This document shows positions 33,065-36,638 of a DNA stretch of 36,638 bases, piece by piece. Origin of the DNA: JALONO01 sp038209965 (GTDB lineage: Bacteria; Bacteroidota; Bacteroidia; Cytophagales; Thermoflexibacteraceae). Each line of letters opens with the position of its first letter. Within the stretch, counting starts at the first letter, position 1. The stretch spans positions 1-36,638 of the forward strand of contig JBBQXF010000044.1 in the NCBI GenBank assembly GCA_038209965.1, read 5' to 3'. Position numbers and translations under genes: made by a program. The notes beneath the pieces are model-generated. The model was not told the origin of the DNA. It did not search any database and saw only the letters and a list, made by a program, of their open reading frames with translations.

Positions 33065-34510
33065 CTAGAACTTGAGGATAAAATCAGTGCCCTCACTGAG
33101 TTCGGAATAAGCCGTGAGCGTGCCTTTGTGTTGGCGCATGATCTGTCGCGAAAGACTCAGGCCAATCCCGGAGCCGTTTTTCTTGGTGGTAAAAAAGGGA
33201 ATGAAAATGCGTTCTAGGGCCTCGGGGTCGATCCCAGGGCCATTGTCGCGCACCACAATGTAGGGCCGGCCCTTGTCATCTTGCCCAGCGAGCAAAAAGA
33301 TGTTGCGCTGGTTTTGTCGTTCAGTTTCGGCCAATGCTTGGATGGCATTTTTGACAATGTTGATCAGCACTTGTTCCACCATTTCTTGATCGGCGGTAAT
33401 CAAAAGGGTGACAGGATCCACTTTGGCGACAAAGCTGATGCCATTTTCTTCAATTTCGGGCTGCATCAGCGTGGAAATGTGCTCAAAGAGTTCTTCGACG
33501 TTCATGTTCCGAAACTTGGGCACTGGCACGTGGGTAAGGTTGCGGAAGTCGCTCACAAAGCGGATCAGCCCGTCGCTGCGCCGCTGGATGGTCTTGATGG
33601 CCAAGTGCATATCCTCCAAGTCCCCGGCGTTGATTTCTTGCGTGCCAGAATTGTCCAAGAGGTATTCGATTTCACCCTCGAGCGTGCCTGCGAGCGAGGA
33701 AATGGGCGTGACCGAGTTCATGATCTCGTGGGTGAGCACCCGGATCAGGCGTTGCCAAGCGTCCATTTCTTGTTCCTCGAGTTCATTGTGAATGTTTTGG
33801 AAGGTGATCAGTTTATAGGTCTTGCCCTGGAGGTTCAGTTCAATGGCAAACATGGCCAGTTGCACGATCTCGGCCCCGTGGACTACTTTGATCAGGTCGC
33901 GTGTGCCCGTGCGGAGTTTTAGGCATTTTTCCACCAGTTCTGGGCTGAAGGTGGCCAGTTCGGCGATGTTGTTCAGCCGCCCGATTTTGAACAACCGTTT
34001 GGCGGCGGTGTTGATGATTTGCAATTCACCGGTTTCGTTGAATGACAAGATGCCAATTCCCACGTGGTGGATAATCGTTTTTAAGTATAGATAGTGGGCC
34101 TCCTTTTCGGCCCGGATCTCGCGAAACCGGTTCAATACTTGGTTGAAGGCATTGGTCAGGCCGTTGAACGTATCTCCCTCGAGGCTCAGTTTGTAATTAT
34201 TGGAAAAGTCATCATATTTGATCGAGTTCAAAAAGTTGATCACTTCTTGGTTGGTATTTTCCACTTGTTTGATCAACTCGAGGATTTGATAGACAATGAA
34301 TGCGCCCAAGCCCAAGCTGGTCACGGTATAGCCCGCTTTGCCGATGAGCATGGAAAACCCATAGATCGAGATGGTGAGCACCATCACCCGGAAAAACACA
34401 TTGAAGCGAAAATTTTTGAAATCAACGGTTTTGCGCCCCAAGAGTTTGTTTACTCGGTCCTCGATTACCTTTGGGAGGTTTCCATCACGGAAAAGCTCAA
34501 CAAGTTTCAT
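33065..34510 (-). CDS. NtrY-like sensor histidine kinase
   Basis: A 481-residue membrane sensor kinase. Two hydrophobic segments near the N-terminus (about 40-78) are followed by a HAMP-like/coiled region. A PAS-like domain comes next (about 150-240; HHVGIGILSFNETGELQIINTAAKRLF). The kinase core has the H-box VLTHEIMNSVTPISS (H261), the N-box INIVKNAIQA, G1 VVRDNGPGID, the F-box and the G2 GSGIGLSLSRQIM. NtrY-type kinases usually sit beside an NtrC-like response regulator; none is found here. It is convergent with icmF (8-bp gap) and downstream of a DUF3299 gene. The start at 34510 gives MKLVELFRDG, the family's normal beginning. Signal unknown. Confidence 0.88.
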   Translation of the reverse strand: MKLVELFRDGNLPKVIEDRVNKLLGRKTVDFKNFRFNVFFRVMVLTISIYGFSMLIGKAGYTVTSLGLGAFIVYQILELIKQVENTNQEVINFLNSIKYDDFSNNYKLSLEGDTFNGLTNAFNQVLNRFREIRAEKEAHYLYLKTIIHHVGIGILSFNETGELQIINTAAKRLFKIGRLNNIAELATFSPELVEKCLKLRTGTRDLIKVVHGAEIVQLAMFAIELNLQGKTYKLITFQNIHNELEEQEMDAWQRLIRVLTHEIMNSVTPISSLAGTLEGEIEYLLDNSGTQEINAGDLEDMHLAIKTIQRRSDGLIRFVSDFRNLTHVPVPKFRNMNVEELFEHISTLMQPEIEENGISFVAKVDPVTLLITADQEMVEQVLINIVKNAIQALAETERQNQRNIFLLAGQDDKGRPYIVVRDNGPGIDPEALERIFIPFFTTKKNGSGIGLSLSRQIMRQHKGTLTAYSELSEGTDFILKF

Positions 34511-34648
34511 GTTAGTGCAAAATGAGCAACAAGGTGTGGGAAGTGGGAACCAAACAGTGGGGGAGGGTTGTAGGCTCCCCAATCATGTTGGCCAAGGCCG
34601 ATGCACAAAGGTAGCGACAAAAGTTCAATTTTGTTGACCGCGGGCACT

Positions 34649-35083
34649 TCAGTCCTTCAACAGTTCGCCATCATCCATGATATAAAACAGGTGTTCAGGA
34701 TCGTCGTAGTTGAGCTTGAGCGTGCCCAGCAGCGTGATGGGCTTGTCCGAGCTTTTGATCGGGATTTTGACCGTCACTTCGATCACACTCTCTGGCCCAG
34801 CTTTGCCGCAATAGAAGCAGGCATCCATTGGGAAGGCCGACAACAAAAAGAAACTATGTTTTGGCTTTTCTTCCATCGGGATCAGGAAGCCCCGGACGCT
34901 GATTTTTTTACCATCAAGCAACTTGATCTTTTCGGTATATTTGGGCTGGAAAGTGTCGCGCCAGTTGCCATATTTGACCCCGAACAGCGTTTCCCAGATT
35001 TTATTTTCCCCTTGGGCCAGTGCAGGCAGGCTCACTCCCGCCCAAAGCAACAAGACCCAGCCAAACCTGATGTATTTTTTCAT
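34649..35083 (-). CDS. DUF3299 family exported protein
   Basis: A 144-residue protein with a signal peptide (1-23, MKKYIRFGWVLLLWAGVSLPALA, then QGENKIWETL). The body matches the DUF3299 family: KKISVRGFLIPMEE, FFLLSAFPMDACFYCGKAGPESVIEV and LLGTLKLNYDDPEHLFYIMDD. The CFYCG segment is a CxxC pair that could bind metal or form a disulfide in the periplasm. Function is unknown in the family. It lies 42 bp downstream of a kinase gene and 138 bp before another on the same strand, so all three may be one transcript. Confidence 0.8.
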   Translation of the reverse strand: MKKYIRFGWVLLLWAGVSLPALAQGENKIWETLFGVKYGNWRDTFQPKYTEKIKLLDGKKISVRGFLIPMEEKPKHSFFLLSAFPMDACFYCGKAGPESVIEVTVKIPIKSSDKPITLLGTLKLNYDDPEHLFYIMDDGELLKD

Positions 35084-35125
35084 AAAGCGGTGGTTAAAAT
35101 AGGTGACAGCGGGTGTAAAATGCTA

Positions 35126-36638
35126 TCAACGCTCCCCAATGACCAGTTCAAACTCAGTCAACGTGTCTGGTTCGCTGCTCACGTTGATTTTGGCCCCGAG
35201 CTTGTCCACGGCTTTTCTCACCACATACAAGCCCAACCCGTTGCCGTGGGTGGCGGCTTCTGATCCCCGGAAGTACATTTCAAAAATCCGGGTGAAATAC
35301 TCTCTGGCGATGCCAACGCCGTTGTCCGACACTTTTATCGAGATCGATTTGCCATTCTTGATGACCGAGATTTTCAGGAAGGAATCCAACCGATCTCTTT
35401 GATTAAAAAATATGCTGTTCTCGATCAAGTTGCGCAGGATTACTTCCAGCAAGATGGGCACAGTGTGCACTTTGGTATTGCCCACATCGCTCACCCAGTG
35501 CAAGTTCGGATAAAGTGCAAGGGTCTCGGCAAACTCTGCTCTCAATTGCTTGACTAGTGTACTGAGTACCACTTCGCTGGTCTCAAGCGAGCAGTCATAC
35601 ACTTGGTGCAGCATGATGTATTTGTTTACCATCCGATCCATGCTCTTGGCCGAAGTATTGACCATATCGAAAAGATTCATGGCATCGGGGTCTTGCACGG
35701 ATAGTTTGGCCACTTCGTGCAGGCCCATCAGGGAGGTGAGCGGGCGGCGCATGTCATGTGAGGCCCGGTACAAGAAACTGTCCAGTTCCTTGGTTACCAT
35801 TTCGTTGGTTCTCAACTGTTTAATCAATTCATCTTGGGCTTCACGCTTTTCGGTCTCGTTGCTCCTGATCTTGAAACTGATGCCCACGAAATAGAGGAGG
35901 GTCTCGACCATCATGGCGATTTGGATCAAATAGGCACTGGTGGAGCCAAGAAAATGATTGGAAAAAAGGCTGTATAAAATCCCAACGTGGGTAAAGAGCG
36001 TACTCACCATGACATAGTACCGCAAGTTGCTCCGCAATTGGGCAAAGGGTAGGAGCAGTACCAAGAAGAAGATGGATTGGATCGCTTGCACAATCTGGTG
36101 GATCACCAAGATGGAGGCAAGATCATGGGTGAAGAAGTTCCAGATCAGCATGATCACCATTTCAGTCAGGAAAAAGGCGATGGCGGCCATCATGATTTTG
36201 TCCCAAATGGGCAAATGCTTGGGCAAATCCAGAAAGTAGCGTTTGAACAGTAGATCAAAGATATGGATCAAGCTCGTTGCCAAAATATAGAGGTAGGGAT
36301 ACAGATCGCCGCCGATGTTGGTCCACTCGAACAGGATCCCATGAAAGCTGGCGATATAAATGCTCTGGGCAAAGGCATGGAGGCCATAGTAGAGGGAAGC
36401 CCGGTCGCGGATGAGCAGAAAAACGAAGATGTTGTAAATGAGCGACATCCACAGGATGCCCTGAAAAATCCCCTGGGCCAGATTGCGGGCTTGGATCCCC
36501 TGTTCCCAAAGGTGGATGCTGGCCAAGCGCAGTTTGAACGTTGGGCTTTTTTGATCTACGTTCCAGATTTTGATATACAGCGTTACGGTTTGGTTTTTAT
36601 AGAGCAGCACATTGATTTTGGCTTCATGCGGATTGGCC
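35126..36638 (-). CDS. 7TMR-DISM sensor histidine kinase, 5' end outside window
   Basis: The minus-strand frame is open to the window edge, so the N-terminus is missing; about 504 residues are visible. The first 40 residues end an extracellular beta domain of the 7TMR-DISMED2 kind. Seven hydrophobic segments follow (7TM receptor with diverse intracellular signalling modules), then a short coiled coil. The kinase core has the H-box YRASHDMRRPLTSLMGLHEVA, the N-box LRNLIENSIFF, G1 VSDNGVGIAREYF and G2 GNGLGLYVVRKAVDKLG. Kinases of this type often sense ligands at the cell surface. No response regulator lies downstream; the next gene encodes DUF3299. Confidence 0.88.
   Translation of the reverse strand, partial: ANPHEAKINVLLYKNQTVTLYIKIWNVDQKSPTFKLRLASIHLWEQGIQARNLAQGIFQGILWMSLIYNIFVFLLIRDRASLYYGLHAFAQSIYIASFHGILFEWTNIGGDLYPYLYILATSLIHIFDLLFKRYFLDLPKHLPIWDKIMMAAIAFFLTEMVIMLIWNFFTHDLASILVIHQIVQAIQSIFFLVLLLPFAQLRSNLRYYVMVSTLFTHVGILYSLFSNHFLGSTSAYLIQIAMMVETLLYFVGISFKIRSNETEKREAQDELIKQLRTNEMVTKELDSFLYRASHDMRRPLTSLMGLHEVAKLSVQDPDAMNLFDMVNTSAKSMDRMVNKYIMLHQVYDCSLETSEVVLSTLVKQLRAEFAETLALYPNLHWVSDVGNTKVHTVPILLEVILRNLIENSIFFNQRDRLDSFLKISVIKNGKSISIKVSDNGVGIAREYFTRIFEMYFRGSEAATHGNGLGLYVVRKAVDKLGAKINVSSEPDTLTEFELVIGER

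Noticed and set aside
34606..34613. TACCTTTG on the minus strand as a promoter for the NtrY-like kinase
   Set aside because: No -33 element at the right spacing; the only nearby TTTG is 4 bases away.
1..36638. CRISPR arrays, rRNA genes or plasmid/phage origins
   Set aside because: No regularly spaced repeats, rRNA-like sequence, integrase or replication gene was seen anywhere in the window.

Overview
The window looks like chromosome of a Bacteroidota bacterium, probably in or near the Cytophagales. Supporting signs are a PorD-type (DUF4835) secretion-associated protein, DUF5916 and DUF5690 proteins, a CTC-type L25 beside prs, an IcmF-like mutase, genes without clear Shine-Dalgarno sequences, and promoters of the Bacteroidota form TTTG-N19-21-TAnnTTTG. 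Most genes are fairly GC-rich. Two patches, 175-1460 and 23060-25730, are visibly AT-richer and hold mobile or defence genes.

Layout. 1-1455: a decayed IS (IS4/IS701-like DDE transposase with three Trp-to-stop changes and frameshifts) abutting what looks like the first 22 codons of a type I restriction gene (hsdR). 1645-3426: two rhomboid proteases in tandem. 3663-4829: class V aminotransferase. 5106-8438: AddA/RecB-like helicase-nuclease. 8449-9570: cyclic-nucleotide-binding-fold protein and acyl-CoA thioesterase. 9698-11502: tRNA-Gln with its own promoter and terminator, then prs-rplY and a strong terminator. 11519-11972: a histidine-kinase remnant and unassigned sequence. 11973-15759: DUF5916 outer-membrane protein and DUF5690 transporter-like protein. 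15970-17854: ECF sigma factor overlapping a gene for an anti-sigma-like protein with an outer-membrane barrel. 17879-19937: Nif3-family and alpha-E proteins. 20165-23051: ung, coaBC, porD.

23066-25614 is the most notable part. A frameshifted 3' remnant of the type I methyltransferase gene hsdM runs directly into an ABC-type ATPase gene and an HNH nuclease gene that together look like a Septu (PtuA/PtuB) anti-phage module. The far side of this island cuts off the 3' end of an MFS transporter gene (25732-26766), so the block appears to be inserted between porD and the transporter.

27065-29716 encodes a membrane-anchored SpoIIE-type phosphatase with surface-type beta domains and a GAF domain. 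30021-33056 encodes an IcmF-type fused GTPase/acyl-CoA mutase from which the N-terminal cobalamin-binding domain is absent; a 19-bp hairpin lies just upstream. 33065-36638 (minus strand) holds two histidine kinases flanking a DUF3299 protein, with no response regulator in view.

Start sites were moved inward from the longest open frame where family N-termini, signal peptides or promoter positions favoured it. All family assignments come from reading motifs by eye; no database search was run.
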